Part shown: positions 6,469 to 7,287 of the stretch, in pieces
Position numbering within the stretch: the first letter of the stretch is position 1
Layout of the letters: every line of letters begins with the position of its first letter
Assembly: GCA_023433185.1 (NCBI GenBank)
Contig: JAEZEN010000191.1
Coordinates: forward strand, 1-7,287
Source: Pseudomonadota bacterium
Lineage (GTDB): Bacteria > Pseudomonadota > Alphaproteobacteria > Rhizobiales > Kaistiaceae
DNA: 7,287 bases
Direction: 5' to 3'
The notes under the pieces: model-generated
The model's database searches: none
The model's input: only the letters and a program-made list of their open reading frames with translations
What the model was told of the DNA's origin: nothing
Made by a program: the position numbers and the translations under genes

Positions 6469-6513
6469 GCGCGGCCGGCGCTCGGCCGTGGGAGGCTTGA
6501 GGGGAGGTTCGGC

Positions 6514-7017
6514 ATGACACGGCTCGGAGGGGCCCTTGCAATGGGGGTGGCGCTGTCGATCACCGGCCCTGCGCTCGCGGAGGACGCAGGCCAGCCGCTG
6601 TCGGCCTGTGCCGGAGCGGTCGGCGCGTGGCTGACGAAGAACCCCGGCCAGGAGCCCAGCCGCAGCCTCATCAGCCTCACCGCCGACGGCCTCGTCCTCT
6701 TCGCCGATTCCGGCCAGGGCGGCGGCGCCGGCTTCTCCGCCTTTACCGGCGGCCATGGCGCCTGGCGCTGCGTCGCGAGCGCGGACGGCCCGCAGCTCAG
6801 CGCCGTCATCCTCGACTTCACGCTGCCGTCGGTCGACTGGCCGAACCAGAAGATCGGCCGCCTCGACATCACGGCGACCGTCGATGCCGCCAGGGGCACC
6901 ATGAGCGGCTCGATGACGCTCCTCTCCGCGCCGCTGGACGGCGACCCGCTCGCGGCCGCCAGCCTGGAGGAGGATGCCGAGGGCACCTTCGAGGCCGTCA
7001 GGATCACCGCGCCCTGA
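6514..7017 (+). CDS. Small secreted protein of unknown function
   Basis: A 167-residue protein I do not recognise as a named family. It begins with a clear Sec signal peptide: a basic start (MTR), a hydrophobic core at about 5-20 and a cleavage site after ALA at residue 22, giving a mature periplasmic or secreted protein of about 145 residues. The mature part alternates short strands and turns (SRSLISLTADGLVLFADSGQ, HGAWRC, AVILDFTL, RLDITATVD, GTMSGSMTLL), suggesting a mainly beta, lipocalin- or sandwich-like fold. Cys32 and Cys86 could form a disulfide. ATG 6514 has GGGGAGG (6501-6507) 6 bases upstream, better than its neighbours. The frame is also open far upstream, but that part is only a shadow of the preceding gene. 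It sits 128 bases after the glycosidase-like gene and 44 before the mutarotase; a single exported protein among cytoplasmic enzymes may mean an unrelated role. Confidence 0.85.
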   Translation: MTRLGGALAMGVALSITGPALAEDAGQPLSACAGAVGAWLTKNPGQEPSRSLISLTADGLVLFADSGQGGGAGFSAFTGGHGAWRCVASADGPQLSAVILDFTLPSVDWPNQKIGRLDITATVDAARGTMSGSMTLLSAPLDGDPLAAASLEEDAEGTFEAVRITAP

Positions 7018-7061
7018 CCGGCGCCAATTCAAACCGACCAGACCCCGGGAATACGCCAGAC

Positions 7062-7287
7062 ATGCTCAAGGCCATCGATCCGATCCTCAATGCCGACGTG
7101 CTCTACGCGCTCCGCGCCATGGGCCATGGCGACGACCTCATCATCTGCGACACGAACTTTCCGGCCGACTCCGTCGCCCGCGAGACGGTGTTCGGCGAAC
7201 TGCTCCGCATCGACAACGTCACCGCCGCACGGGCGGCCAAGGCGATCCTCTCCGTGATGCCGCTCGACGCCTTCGTCGACCAGCCGG
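7062..7287 (+). CDS. FucU/RbsD-family sugar mutarotase (cut by the right edge)
   Basis: The first 75 residues of a protein of the FucU/RbsD family, which is usually about 130-150 residues long. These enzymes interconvert anomers of free sugars (fucose for FucU, ribose pyran/furan forms for RbsD) in the cytoplasm as decameric rings. Visible: MLKAIDPILNADVLYALRAMGHGDD with the conserved His22, then Asp30 in the ICDTNFPA segment (27-35), both expected at the active site. NADVLYALRAMGHGD and NFPA resemble FucU more than RbsD, but the C-terminal half needed to separate them lies outside the window. The start is ATG 7062; the only upstream purine stretch, GGGA at 7047-7050, is 11 bases away, so initiation may be weak or coupled to the preceding gene 44 bases upstream. 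It supports free-sugar release by the neighbouring enzymes. Confidence 0.9.
   Translation, partial: MLKAIDPILNADVLYALRAMGHGDDLIICDTNFPADSVARETVFGELLRIDNVTAARAAKAILSVMPLDAFVDQP

Noticed and set aside
4831..6513. Upstream part of a 728-codon plus-strand frame continuous with the secreted-protein gene
   Set aside because: Before 6514 it overlaps the glycosidase-like gene in another frame and is Arg/Pro-rich. A signal peptide and a strong ribosome binding site at 6514 show where the real protein starts.
3254..6541. An open minus-strand frame of 1095 codons antisense to the hydrolase and glycosidase-like genes
   Set aside because: It is Arg/Gly/Ala/Glu-rich low-complexity sequence with no recognisable domain, and it lies opposite two genes with clear motifs. 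Long antisense frames are expected when G/C dominates third codon positions.

Overview
The window comes from a G+C-rich bacterium. Codon third positions are dominated by G and C, GTG and TTG starts occur, and the protein families are typical of soil or plant-associated Alphaproteobacteria (Hyphomicrobiales-like). The taxonomic guess is inference, since no rRNA or other marker is present. The content is metabolic: a small carbohydrate-utilisation locus with two transcription directions. No tRNA, rRNA, CRISPR array, insertion sequence or phage gene was seen.

Left part, minus strand (about 1-2570): a two-gene operon reads leftwards. A GatD-like zinc-dependent polyol(-phosphate) dehydrogenase (start TTG 2493) is followed 20 bases later by an FGGY-family sugar kinase, which runs off the left edge after 484 residues. 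In front of the dehydrogenase lies a plausible sigma70-type promoter. Two near-identical TCAC-N4-GTGA palindromes sit 19 bases apart and cover the predicted transcription start and leader, so the operon looks repressor-controlled.

Middle (about 2494-3517): a largely non-coding stretch carries several short repeats. It is followed by a small minus-strand gene for an 88-residue winged-helix-like protein with a very good ribosome binding site. A 230-base divergent region then contains 13-base-phased copies of CGTCCGA, a T8 tract and a strong leader hairpin.

Right part, plus strand (3518-7287): four genes in a row. They encode an EstB/class-C beta-lactamase-like serine hydrolase, a 549-residue glycoside-hydrolase-like protein of no family I can name securely, a small secreted protein of unknown function that may have its own promoter, and the start of a FucU/RbsD-type sugar mutarotase cut by the right edge.

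How they may work together (inference): the serine hydrolase could remove an acyl group and the glycosidase-like protein could release a monosaccharide. The mutarotase would interconvert its anomers, and the dehydrogenase and kinase would oxidise and phosphorylate a polyol or ketose for entry into central metabolism. The substrate cannot be read from the sequence. The most novel items are the glycosidase-like protein with its Cys-x-Cys-x-x-Cys motif and the tandem operator.
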